Assembly (NCBI GenBank): GCA_030062745.1
Contig: CP099849.1
Coordinates: 8,395,767-8,459,766, forward strand
DNA length: 64,000 bases
Reading direction: 5' to 3'
Origin: Capitulum mitella
Taxonomy: Eukaryota; Arthropoda; Thecostraca; Pollicipedomorpha; Pollicipedidae
Part shown: positions 31,131 to 43,196 of the stretch, piece by piece
Position numbering within the stretch: the stretch's first letter is position 1
Layout: each line of letters opens with the position of its first letter
The notes under the pieces: model-generated
Databases searched by the model: none
Seen by the model: the letters and a program-made list of their open reading frames with translations, nothing else
What the model was told of the DNA's origin: nothing
Program-made: the position numbers and the translations under genes

Positions 31131-32230
31131 GCCGTGTTAGGCTCCGTCGCCCGTTAGCCGCCCGGCGGGGGTGCGGTCGGACCGGACGCTAACTTTACGT
31201 CCGGCCAAAGCCGTGGGATCCGCACCAGAGACACGCACGACGGAGCGCGTCACAAATAGAACGCTTTACTTCTGTGAGGCCGCCCTCAGGGGGCCGTGCG
31301 AACCGAACCAAACAATGCATTTCTCGAGTGTTTTGTGAGTGTTTTCGCTCAGACAGGAGCATTGCAGCAAAGATGGGCCGATTTTCATTCCTTTGCCTAA
31401 AACCGGCAGTAAGTGGGTTACCCTTTTCATATGTTCATGCACTATGCAGTGTCAGAGCATGTGAGAAGTTTGCTACCATGTTGCCCAATCATTGGCAGAC
31501 GGACTTCAGTTACAGTTGCGATGCCAGGCAGACGCTATTTTCAGGCGGTGTAAACAGGGTGGAAGTCATGAGGCAGGAACATGGTGGTACGTCGCAAATG
31601 ACTGTTGCTCATGCTGAGCCAAACACATCAAAGGTTTATTTTGCTTGAGTTGGGAAGCTGTTCGACCTGCAAATATCGGAAGTGGTTGTTAAATAACGTG
31701 ATGACCCAGGGAGGCCCAAATTTTAAGTTCCATAGATGTGCGGTTTTCTGGAGCAGTGTCTCTACCATTGGAATAGAGCTCGAGAACAGGTATTCTTTTC
31801 CGCCCTTAGCAAGACTCGGGATTCAGAACACCTCGTGCTGCCCGACGGCCCCGTCTGCATGAGGACGAACGTGTACAAGTCGTTACCTGCACTCGAAAAA
31901 TCCGCGTAGGGCCGTCTGAGCATAAAGGAAGGAGACGGCGTCTACGTTGGCGAATTTTTCTAGGAGCCACCCTGTTCTGGGATCTGTTTCAGCCAAGGGA
32001 GCAGACTTTTGCCAACATGAAAACCAATTTTAGAGAACATTGCAGTGAGACGGCAACCACTGCCACATCGAAGCTAATGAGTGTCAAGAATATTGTTTGC
32101 CATCTGGAAGGTTGCTTAATGATGTTTTGCCCCATGGTACTGGAGCAAATAACACGGACTGCTATCATCCCGAGTCATTGGTGAATTATTTAAAGACTTT
32201 CGAACTGGAAGATGGCCAGCCCGGAACATC
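31131..32230. other. spacer upstream of kettin promoter
   Basis: GC-rich to about 31260, then mixed composition. I see no gene, tRNA or clear repeat. Confidence 0.5.
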
Positions 32231-32236
32231 GTCAGC

Positions 32237-32612
32237 TCAAATTGTTGGCTGCAAATAGCTGGGCAGCTTCCGAAGTGGGGCCCAAATCAAATACCTCCCT
32301 TTACATATGCTCATGTCGCAAATTAACATTCTCACAGACATCAACGTGGCTCCATTCTCCCTCAGCGATACCCCGTGCAGGTGTAAAGATACACGCATTA
32401 ATGTTTTGCCATTTGATTTGCGCGCCAGAATCAATGAAAAGACGAACGGACACTCCGTGAATGCCTGTGTTAGACACCAGCGGGAGTAGCCGGCCTCTTT
32501 GTGGCTTGCATGCCCCAGTACCATGTGTGAAAATGCTCGGCAGATTCACGGTAGAAGCTGTGGTCTCGACGCTGGGACTAAGGTGCGGAGCGGCCATGCC
32601 TTCGGATTTCAT
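32237..32612 (-). pseudogene. retroelement aspartic-protease-like remnant
   Basis: The minus strand encodes GRLLPLVSNTGIHGVSVRLF followed by IDSGAQI. This resembles the region around the catalytic D-S/T-G motif of BEL/Pao or Gypsy retrotransposon proteases (small residues and basic/LLP motif before, DSGAQ at the active site). The frame is lost soon after, and no reverse transcriptase or LTR is visible nearby. I read it as a decayed retrotransposon fragment; the short match could be coincidental. Confidence 0.35.
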
Positions 32613-32739
32613 TAAATTGTTTAAGGGTTGTAATTACGTCCTCACTACCGGAAAATAAAACGCGGAGCTGCTTTATGTTAAATCTTCACATGCTATAAGG
32701 TTGTTAAAAAATAAATAAATAAACAAATAAATATTAAAT

Positions 32740-35700
32740 AAAGTGCATGTTAACCCTCGCCTAAAAACGGTTTTTTTCCATAACAATGACGGATGGGGAA
32801 CGTTAATACGACCGCCGTTTGTATACCGAGCGCCCAAGGGCGCCACGGAAAAAACAGCGTGTTGCGCTTAACGTGGTCTCGCGATTGGTATCCATTTTTG
32901 AGGTCTCGGGTCAACGGACGACGCTCCAGGTCGAGTCAAAGGTCAAGAATTGGCAGAAAGTGATATTTTTTTAGTTAAAGCACAAATGAGCGCCACAGAA
33001 TGAGTGATGATGAGACGAAGCGGATATCGTAGTGTTTTTCAATCAATTATGAGTCTGCCTGTATCCCAAACGACTGCACTTTACCCATAGAGTCCGATCC
33101 AGGTCATTTTAGGTCAATCATTGTCAGGCGAGGTCGTCGGCTTAACCCTCGCCGGGCCGGCCTCTGGATCTACCTTCGCCGGGCACGGGGTTCCTGAAAA
33201 CTCCCCCAAGATCCCGAAAAATATATATCGCACAGAAAAAGTAAAAACACCGTTGGAGAGGTCTTCGCGAAACTACAAGAAAGCACCCAGATTTAGTCAA
33301 ATTAGGTCAACATTAAGGTCAGTAGATTTCATCCTAGGTCAGATCATCTGTTAATATTTTTGGCGAAAACTGCGATAATGAAATCGTTTGCGAAACTTCA
33401 AAAGGTTAGACGTAATCTGATGTAGTAAAAAAGCACCCGAATCAGATTTAGCAATTTCACATGAGACTGAAAGAAAGGGGAAAATTTCCTTCTTTTGGAA
33501 AGACAAGAGTTTTACTCTTTTGCGGTGACGTTGTTTCTCATTGCATAATATTGTTTTTTTTTGCTAAATCGCACCGCAAATGTGTTTAGGGTGCATATCA
33601 AGTATGTATCTGTCATGTTAAGGTCAGGCACAGTCCTGTTAAGGTAGGCCAAACTTTTGAAGCAAATAAGTTTCTGGTGTATGTCCTACCATCCGCCACA
33701 TTTCCATTGATCAGACACGACACAACATGAAATCCTACATGGGTTCATGCAATATTTATTCTACATCGCAAAACCTATACCCCAAATCATTTTCTTTATG
33801 TCAGTCACGCAGTCAGCGGACGGCGGGAGAGTTGCAATGAAATGCCTGCTGTTTGATGGGATGTTATAGGGTTTTGTATTTTGGCCACCAAAAATTAGGG
33901 GACTGAGCAATGAAAGCTAAACAGAAAAAGCATGCGTATGGTTCTGATCATAAATGATCGTCAGCATGGGCCAAATGGAATTACGTCAATCGTGGAAAGT
34001 AAGTTTTCACCATATATTAGTGCTTCTGAAGCACATATGACGACTGCTAACCATTTACAGGCTGCAAATCGACTAATTTTACCCATTCGCGGGTTCAAAA
34101 ACCCAGAGTAAAACCTGATCTGAGGCCAGGTCACAAGTCAAAAGGTAAATTTATCTGTGCAGACAACTTGAGAAGTGCCAGGGTGTATATTCGAAGTTCA
34201 AAACGAAAGAGTTAGGCCCACAATCCCAACTGATATCATAAAAATGGCCGAAAGTTTAGCAAACCTAAGGTCACTTCCTTCGGCATTACTGAAAACTTTG
34301 AGATAGCAGAAAGTTGAAAGCAGAAAGCAGCACTTCGCCTTTAGAACATGGTCTTAGGTAACCTGTTCTGGGTGAGTGACTTGAGATGACCTCAAGTAAA
34401 CGATTGACACTATGAGTAAAAGGGATGCATAAAAAACATCCCAAGTGTCATGTGTCTCCTCCTCTTTGTTTTCCGGTCATCCTCGAAGAACTGGAAGGGG
34501 AGTTGATTCCCTGACCCCACGCCGGCCCAGGTGACTATTCTTAAATAAGAAAGTCAGTTCCATAAACAATAGTGCCGCTCTCACGTATATGTCTAATAAT
34601 CCTGGACGCTCCGCTTCAGCGACTGATCGACAACACACTGCAGCGCAGCGTCAGGTCGACTACAGGCTGATCCGGACCGGTCTGGATACGCAACAATAAA
34701 CAATGAGGGGTGGACAATGGTCACAAGATAGACGATTGCGGCGTCGGACACATCGCTAGTCATTACCGTTCCGTAAGCCCGATAGCGACATACAATAGCC
34801 AGTCAACATGTCAGTCAATCCAATAGCCTTTAGGTTAATCTGGCACCGCCTGAGGGGTGTCAAATAGGGCATCCCCCTGGTTTTTCTTGAATAACTTCTA
34901 AACCTTAAGAATCAGCCCAACCGAATTTCCAGTATCTGTTAAGTAGTCAATTCTACATCTTTCTGGAGCACAACCATTTCAATGCTAGGTCGGGCCATAG
35001 AGATATGACGTCATAAGTGAACCGTTACATGCATATTTTCGCCTCTTTGGGTGGTACGAACATACTTCGTTTTTTTGTAACATTAGCGAATATAATGGAT
35101 GAATTATTTGCAATTGCATAGGATGCAGTTCCCAAAAGGATACACAACCGTGACACATCAACATTAGAGGTCATGTTAGGTCATATGCATGATGTTACTT
35201 GGACTGATTTACATTCTGGGTAAAAGAAGTGGTTGCCGTTAACCTACCCCATTATTCAAGCCAGACAAACAAATCTATATTCGCATCTTATCAATGTTCT
35301 CCAAATGCAACGTAAGGTCATGTCAGGTACTGTCATCGGTAGATGTCAAAACGAGTGAAATACATCATTGTCTGTAGAAGATCGTTTAGTAGCAGCAGAG
35401 AGCAATTATTGTTCCTAGTCAGGAAATGGAAAACGACCATCTGTCATGACCTGACTTGACAGTGACCCGACAAAAGACTAGACAGACCAGATTTAATTAT
35501 CACGAGAAATCATTTCAGTTCTGCACTTGACCCAGTTAATAATTCTAGGGAGTAATTGTCGCTATTTGTCAGGAAGAGTAATGCAACCTTATCTGACCTG
35601 ACCTAGACTGACCCTGACTGGGTGAAACGCAGACAATATAAAACTGATGATAAGGAGGTTTCACTTCCATCCTTTTTGTCACGTAGATCAAAACGGATGC

Positions 35701-36045
35701 GAGTAGGTATCGATCTTTGGCATGTAAAGTAAGACTAATATTCATCTGACTTTGGCTGACCTTGACCTGACATTGTTTAACATTTTGACATGAATTTAAT
35801 GCAGAAGATCGTGGTCTTTCGTTTGATATTCAATGGAATGCTCTCAGACAACTACTGCCGGTGATGTGATGTACGAACCGACGTCATTTTTTCCGACGTC
35901 GTGATATGCGCTTTACGTGACCTGTGACGTCATCAGTCATGCGACCAGGGCTTACATAGCATTTTCTGAATCGTAAGACAAGGCTATCGATTGTCGGTAG
36001 ACCGGTTCAGATCCGACTGTTCGATCCTGATATAGCAGGTCGCGA
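32740..36045. repeat. old repetitive DNA rich in AGGTCA hexamers
   Basis: AGGTCA/TGACCT hexamers recur at far more than background density (for example about 33099, 33112, 33302, 33315, 33334, 34128, 35167, 35182, 35592, 35756). TTAACCCTCGCC occurs twice (about 32750 and 33143), and CCTGAGGGGTGTCAAA at about 34850 and 36049. No coding potential. The sequence style matches the interior of the TTAA-flanked elements at 40205 and 52640, suggesting related old transposons. Confidence 0.45.
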
Positions 36046-36500
36046 CAGCCTGAGGGGTGTCAAAAAGACACCCTCGGGCGGTCGCGGGTGTGAAAACACG
36101 CCAGACGGTGTCGGGTTTAAGCTCTGCATCTGTCTGGTTGGGGTCGCGCACTACGTCAGCTGACCGAAATCTGGTCGGCTCTACAGTTGCCGCATTTCGT
36201 CGGCTTTACTCGTATGTGCTGGCTCTCGGCACTCTGTGCACCAAATGACCCAAAACGAATTTGACCTGCCGCTGCGCCAACACTCCACTGCAGCATCGTG
36301 GCAACAGCGGTGCTGCGTCACCGGGAAAAATCTGACCGCCCGCTGCGTCACAGTGCGACGTCACTGCGTCACTGGGTGACGTCTCGTGGGGTGCTGTGTT
36401 TGAGACCTGAGGGTTTCCGCGCCTACACAGCCGCCGGCGGCCGTGTAGGCGTGGAGAGGCTGTTTCAGTGCCAAAACACGAGAGTGGGTGGATGACGGGC
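36046..36500. other. GC-rich spacer with a short hairpin, no gene seen
   Basis: CCTGAGGGGTGTC and GACACCCTCGGGC (about 36049-36076) form an imperfect hairpin around AAAAA, and a second small hairpin pairs CACAGCCGCCGGCGGC with the following GCCGTGTAGG. The open frames across here are long only because the DNA is GC-rich. Confidence 0.4.
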
Positions 36501-36960
36501 TCCGACGTCGGTCCGCTGAATCGTCGCTCCGCAGAGTCGTCAGCCTCATAATTCGTCACTCCGCCGACTGACGGTTCTGCTTAATCGCCGGCCTGGCGAG
36601 TCGTCTGCCGCGCGAGTCGTCAGCTCGCTAAGTCTGCCGGGTCATCACGGCGAGTCGTCGGTTTGTCGGGTCGGCGACCTGTCGAGTTGTCGTCTGTTCA
36701 GGCGTGAGCCTGCCTGGTCGCCGTCTGCCGGGCCGTCGACCAGTCCGCTGAGACTCGTTCTGCCGAGTCTTGGCCTGTCGGGCCTTCAGTCCACTGAAAC
36801 GTTTGTCTGCCGAGATGTTGGCCTGCTGAGACGTCGGTCTGCTGACTCGTCAGTTTGCCGAGTCGTCGGTCTGCCGAGTCGCCGGTTTGTCGAGTCTTCT
36901 GTTTGACGAGTCGTCGGTGTGCCGAGTCGTCGGCCTGCCGACACCTGTGAGTCAGTCGCC
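36500..36960. repeat. 16-bp minisatellite (GCCGAGTCGTCGGTCT-like)
   Basis: Tandem 16-bp variants are clearest at 36745-36960 (GCCGAGTCGTCGGTCT, GCCGAGTCGCCGGTTT, GACGAGTCGTCGGTGT, GCCGAGTCGTCGGCCT). More diverged units extend back to about 36500. It lies in the spacer between the two muscle genes. Confidence 0.85.
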
Positions 36961-39900
36961 CTGGCGGCGGCCGTCTGCGGTATCCGCGGGCCCTCTGTCC
37001 CGGCCAGCCGGCCAGAGTAAACACTATCCGGGACTGAGCAGACACCGCGTCCCGGAGGCCACGGCAATTTGGCACACATGAGACTCCCCGGTCGTTGTGT
37101 TGCTAGGAACTCCGAAACGAAAATGTCGGAATCGCTGTTTAAGTAATGGTCTGGGTGTGATGTTTCGGATACATTTGAGTATGGACACAGAAACAGAATA
37201 TAGGAATCCCGAAGTTCCTGGAGTGAGAAAAATAGGCGTTGATTGTTTTTAATTACAAGTCTTCAGAAAGTTACCGGAACGGCCACAGCAAAGGAAATGT
37301 GCCAATTTTACGAGCAGACACCTTAATGATCAGTGGTATTTGAGTCCCAACTCCTTCCGTAAGAATATATGCTGCCTATTTTTAAGAACGACAACAATGT
37401 GCATTTTCATTGCAACCCTGCAGTACAGACACACATCGTATTACCTTTCTATTTTGCAGAAAAACGAAACTCAAAACGCTGATCGTGGTTATATAGAGCA
37501 ATTCCATGGTAATTCGTTTCCTGCTCCTTGCCGGCAATTTGTGTACAAGTTTCTTACTTCAAAATAAAATTGCACTCCAGGGCTGTTTTGAAAATTTTGA
37601 GACATGTTCAAGATAACAGTTCCGTAACACGTCATATCCTGCTTCCTGCGAGGTGCAGTATGCGTAGAAGATTTTCGTTCTGGAACAAAATCTCTTCCTT
37701 TACGAAATGTAGGATTCACCGTTATGACCAGACATAGACATAACGGTAAAATCGCATCTTTCAGTACTAAAACTGCATTAGGCTGACCCAAAGGCTTTTT
37801 GGGGAAACTAAATTTCTATTCGTGCGGTTTAAACTGCAGGGCGTCTTATAAACAGGGTGCTAGGCTCGAACGAGGAAATGCAATCTATACAGCATAATCC
37901 ATGACATGTGGAAGCATGAGGAAGGTAAATCGGAACAGTCACATATCTATGCGACATTCTGTACATGTCAGGTGCCATGATGCAATGATTTACGGTGCTT
38001 AACTGGGCCAGTTTGTGACTGCAGTTGTGTTGGTACTTGTACGTAGACTTGTGCTCTGATTCAGAATTAACCCCTTTCGTCACGCCACTCGTCGCCCGAC
38101 CCATCTGCAGACCATTCCTCCCAGCGAGGGCGGATACAGAGAAGTTAATGTTCATGCAAGTCCTCTATTGTACAGCTCGAGCAGCCGTTTTCGATGGTAT
38201 TCTTAATGACATTTGTCATGTATTTTGATAACCGTTTAAGTGTTCCCAAGCGCGGCCGCTTGAACAGCACATGAAAGAACTTTGGTCCCATAACCTTTTC
38301 TCACTGTATCCACCGTTGTTGACGGGCTGACATGAGGAAAGGACAAGCGGCAGGTGACATAGCGAAGGGGGATAACTCGGAGTCAGAGCACAAGTCTGCA
38401 GTTGTACGCATGCATTCCCCTGATATGGTACAGGCGTATATTCAAATATGCATGGCACTTTGGTTAAGAAGCTCCATGTAACACCATTTGGGTAACATGT
38501 AAAAACGTTCGGGCGCCATATTATCACGTTGCCGGAGCGCCCTAAAGCCCCAATTACACACACATATACACACACACACACCACATACAACGCCGGTGCC
38601 TTGAGGCTAACTTTATATCTTGTTTACATAACTAATTTTTCTCAGCGCCATTTTTTCGGTCCTACATCGTGTGGAATTCCTGAAACAGTGTAGGTGCATC
38701 CCGACTTGCCGCAGCTGAACTAACTTGGCTTTACCGTGCCTCAGTGGCTGCTGAGCACATCAATCCATGGGAGCAGTAAAGATTATTGCAGGTGCTGGAC
38801 GGAGCCTTTGCAATACGTTTTTATTTTTGTTAGGCAAAGACCTAACAGCAATGCTTGTAATCATGTCGCATCGCTGCGCTGTAGTGAAATTAGTCGTGGG
38901 TTTGTGAAAATAAGGACAAAGGTTGGCATAATTGTGAACAATTTAGCAGTATATAACGAAACCTTTTGCTCCTTGTTTGCTTTATCTTTTTGGGTGCCCT
39001 GGTGCCCACAAACACAAAGGAAACACCATCCGTTTTTGGACTGTGCGTTGTCTGGTACATTGAGGTGGTGCCGTCGGTCGTAACTTATTTGTCCCTGTAA
39101 CATCACGTCTAGGGATGGAGGCTTTCCCACAGACTCTTAAATGTAGGTATGGCGGAATGAATCAGGCGAACGTGGCAGTTTTTGACTCCAAAATTGCATC
39201 ATATCCACCGGCATTTCCGGTTATGAAGCTTTTCAGCGGTAGAGGAGCCATATGTTTTGAGCTGCAGAGCTCACGATACACGCAAGCCATGACCACCACC
39301 TGACGGCGGCTCGGTATCAGCTGATGTTCTGGCAAAGCAGACCACGACATCCATGTTGTGGTTACGTTTCTTTGTCTTGTGTTTTTTAGCCTTCTGCCAA
39401 GTGCCAACTTCAAACGTTGGGCGGACACCCTCGATGTTTGACATCACTGATTCGACATTATTGATCATGCCATATTGCATCCAATGCCCCATTGGCTTTG
39501 TCACATTACACCGCATCTCCCTCTTTTTTTCAAGCTCAATGGTTTCTCCGCAGAATCCAAGGCGGATGGGATTTTCTTATCGAAGAAATTCTCGAGAGGC
39601 CTCCATGCTTCCTCGATACAGCCTCGAAGCCCTGTGCAAAGCAACATCTGAAACTTCTTGAAAGGGTCCGCCAGAACCCAGGAACCCCCGAGACCTTTCC
39701 GAGGGGGCTTTTGAAGCTTCCCAGAAGGAGCCCCCGAGGTCTCCCTGCGAGGCCTTCCTTTGGGAGGCCTCTTCGAGATGCCCATCGGAGGCCAGAATTC
39801 GTTCAGCCACGCCGGATGTCCTGCCGCCGCCATTATCTGAGACGGCTTCCTCGGCTCTCGGCCATGGAGCCTGCTTGCCCAGGATGGGCGGGGGGAAGAG

Positions 39901-40200
39901 TCATCCGTCACGCCCACCTTTGTTGTGTTCCTGTGCACATACATGGCGCGAGAAAAGGTCCAATGTAAACACGAAACACCGCCTGACATACCGCAGCACC
40001 TACTGAAAACACATTTGTCACACGAGACCATTTGTATTTAGCATCCTATGTATGGGACGTAGAGTCAAGTTAATTTTTAGAAAAGCAACATAAGAACTGA
40101 GTTGCCACTGGATGGCATTGGATTGCATGAGGGCTACGGAATAGTGGTGGTTTGTTTCTTTGACCAGAATACTTTCTTGGTGTATACGAATAGTTTATCT
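36961..40200. other. intergenic spacer, nothing recognised
   Basis: Mixed sequence with a (CA)n stretch at about 38558-38582. Open frames at 39353-40031 on both strands do not resemble a protein I know and look like chance or a decayed transposon. Confidence 0.45.
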
Positions 40201-40204
40201 TTAA

Positions 40205-41443
40205 CCCTATTCCCGGAGGGCTAGGGTTAAACGTAACTTAACTAGGGCTAGACGGTATGGCCGATTCCCGGCAGGGGGGAGGGCGGATTCGGCCCCCCCT
40301 GAGATCTCGAGAACTACTTGTCCGATTTCATCGCAACAAACGACAATCGATGTGCCGTGACGTGAACTACATTTTTATAAAAAGAAATTTTCAAAATTTT
40401 AAAATTTGTGCATACAGGGGGGCAAAAATGTCAAAATGGGGGGGGTACTTTTGGACTTCTTACAACTCCGTTGTTTATTGACCGATTTCGATGAAACTGG
40501 CATGAATCGAGAGATTATGGATAGGGCTTTTACCATGGGTCCGCAAATCTGAAATTTTGAGAAAATTCATGGGCGTTCACAGGGTTTCAAAAATAGGAGG
40601 ATTAGTTTTCTAACAACTGAATGAGCAAAAGAGGCAAACACCCTTTTTTGGCTTCTGATAGTCATGTTATACTAAATAAGTACAAATCGCATTACAATGT
40701 TTGTATAATGTTAGCATAGGCGGTGCCAGGGACATGAAAAAGGGGGAACTGTCACGGTCACACGTTTCTCAGATCAACTTGTGACCTTAGACCTTAAATG
40801 ACCTCCAGTGACCTTGGGGTCACTTGGAATGGTCTCGTGTGCATTTAATATTATCTGTAAACGTTTTCAATCATTTGAATTCACTCTATTTCAAAAATTT
40901 CATTTTACGGCTATTGCGATATAGGGTACGGGCACTGACATTTTAAGTCATAGCTCCGTGACCCGACCTGATATCAAGCTGAAATTTAGTACACAAGTAG
41001 AAGGTACCCTTCTACGTCAAATATATTCCGGGTTTGGCATTTAAAAAGACGGCACCGAAATAATTGCGAGAAAATACATTTTGACTTTTGACCTTGACCT
41101 GACCTTGTAAAATGACCTTAGACAAACGAAATTACATCTGCACATTGCCGAACTATTTAGCTATACATCCATATAACATTTTAAGTTCTAGCTTTAAAAC
41201 TCTGTTTTTGGCAGACATTTTCATTTTACCCTCAACATGGCCAAAAATGGCATGAGGTGCCTCCCAAAAACGTTATCTGGCTCCGCCCCTGAGCAAAATA
41301 CAATTGTGAAATTTTGTCACAGCACGTAGAAAGAATAGCTAGGAAAAGTGACCAAGTTTCGTGAAGCTGCGTTAAAAAGCCTGGAATTGGCAAGCAAAAA
41401 ACCTGAGGGGGGGCGGATTCCGCCCCCCCTGCCGGGAATAGGG
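40205..41443. mobile_element. TTAA-flanked MITE, piggyBac-like ends, 1.24 kb
   Basis: Flanked by TTAA at 40201-40204 and 41444-41447. The ends read CCCTATTCCCGG and CCGGGAATAGGG. An inner inverted repeat follows (ATTCCCGGCAGGGGGG at 40263, against CCCCCCCTGCCGGGAAT near 41425). The left end carries an extra insertion of about 49 bp between two copies of ATTCCCGG. TTAA duplication and a CCCTA start fit the piggyBac superfamily. The interior has no transposase. A diverged copy lies at 52640-53509. Confidence 0.7.
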
Positions 41444-41447
41444 TTAA

Positions 41448-41985
41448 GGTAGTCCCATAATGCGCAAAAACATCTCACTTCCATAGAATGTCGACTGATA
41501 TCGCTTAAAGCGACAATTTCGACTGCAGTCCATTTCGTCATCATATTAGTGACGGTTATTTTGGCGTCTTATATTCAAATGAAATGAATGGGCAAAGCAA
41601 GTGGACGAGGTCATGCCATCGATACAAATCGAGGTTTACATCACGTGCTTGTTTCCTTGTTTGAATGCAGTTTACAGATACCCTTGAGTTACGCTTGCAT
41701 GATTAAACTGTCTTGGTACGCAAGACAATGTCTCAAGCACACTGAGTGCTCCGTTTATGTTTAAACCCGTAGTACTACTCGAAAGTTAATACCAAAAAAG
41801 CATTGCACTCACGCGGAAATTTGAATGATCTAGAAATACCTTAACGCAAATATGTATGAGAAATGCTTGGAACAACTGGACTAGAGGAACCTGGAGATTA
41901 AATTGAACGCATTTTAATTTTAATAACTGCATTGTTCTGCGGACCTAATATGGCTTGTCTGCTTTCGTGTTACGACCTCATGCTT
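41448..41985. other. spacer between two mobile elements
   Basis: AT-rich sequence with no recognisable feature. Confidence 0.4.
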
Positions 41986-41988
41986 TAA

Positions 41989-42605
41989 CAAACAACCGAT
42001 TTAGCCGGGATACCACTCATCAGGCGGTTTGGCTGGCCGAAAACCACTAACTGTACTTGAAATTAGTTTGCGGCTAAAATTATATGAGGCCGATTTTATG
42101 GCAGGCGTCAGTTATGAAAAGGTCAGTCACTGTTTCAAATTGAGTGACCAGCCATACAGGGGTTATCCTTTGCTCGTGAGGTTTGCTTCAAGCCATGCAT
42201 GCCTGAACTGGCAAGTGTATGCATGCAGACATACATACACACATACGTGTTAGTGTATTTCGGGAGCACGTTTTCTCGTATGCAAATGTTAAGCACGGCC
42301 GAATTGCCATTCTGTATCTTTTTATGTCCTTTTTATTTTTCTTACGACTTTTTCACTTTTTAGCCTAGACATTATGGAGCAAATAGCAAAGAGAACTAAC
42401 CATCAAGACTGAGAAAATCGATTTAAAGGAATCACGGGCATAGTAAGAAAATATCCGCTACATTTTGTCTATTTTTATGTACTTCAACGTCCCTCTCTCC
42501 CCTCTCCCTCTTTTCCCTCTCTCTGTCTCTCCCTCCCTCTGTAACTCTATGAACTTTGTGCCCAAACCGCCTGATGAGTGATATCCCGGCAAAACCGGTT
42601 GCCTT
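41989..42605. mobile_element. TTAA-flanked MITE with about 40-bp inverted ends
   Basis: Left end CAACCGATTTAGCCGGGATA continues CCACTCATCAGGCGGTTTGG (41993-42032). The right end (about 42560-42601) is its inverted copy with a few changes. TTAA lies outside each end (41985-41988 and 42606-42609). The interior is non-coding with a CT-rich stretch at 42490-42540. It is a different family from the 40205 element. Confidence 0.7.
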
Positions 42606-43139
42606 TTAAGCCTGAAGTCGTAACATAAGAGTAAAAAGTTGCATTAGAACCGCAGATCAATGCAATTATTGAAACATGTCCAGATTCCTCTAAGTGAGTC
42701 ACTTCAGGTATTTTCTCATGCGTATTTACGTAAATGTCTTTTGAGGCCATTAAATGTCCACGTAAGTGCACTTTTTTGTTTTTTTTTTTGTTTTTCCTTG
42801 TTAATCCTCAAGTAATATTAGGCGCTCACATAAATTATAAGTACTGAGTAGGCCGAGACATTTTTATACGCCCTGCCGCAGCTAGAGGAGGAGGCTGGGG
42901 GCCCGGCCCCTCCCATCTTTAGGCCCGCATTTTTTCTTGTTTAATAGTAAGGACAAAGCGAGCGAGGTGTCTTTCCACACTCAATTTGCGGAAATGCGGA
43001 CCGGTGACTGATAGCCTTCTTAATGAAACCCATTAAACATCGTCTTCCCAGCAGGCGGTTTTCGTGGGATTTCAGTTCTCACTGAGAAGGGCGGAGTTCA
43101 GTGGCACATTTCAAAACAAGCATCAGTTATGAAAGTTAG

Positions 43140-43196
<57 letters not shown>

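Noticed and set aside
36698..37079. Minus-strand peptide rich in DSADRRL repeats
   Set aside because: Arises from the 16-bp minisatellite; the period is not a multiple of three, and the frames are open by composition.
39353..40031. Overlapping open frames on both strands
   Set aside because: No motif of a transposase or other family that I can recognise; could be a decayed element but unsupported.
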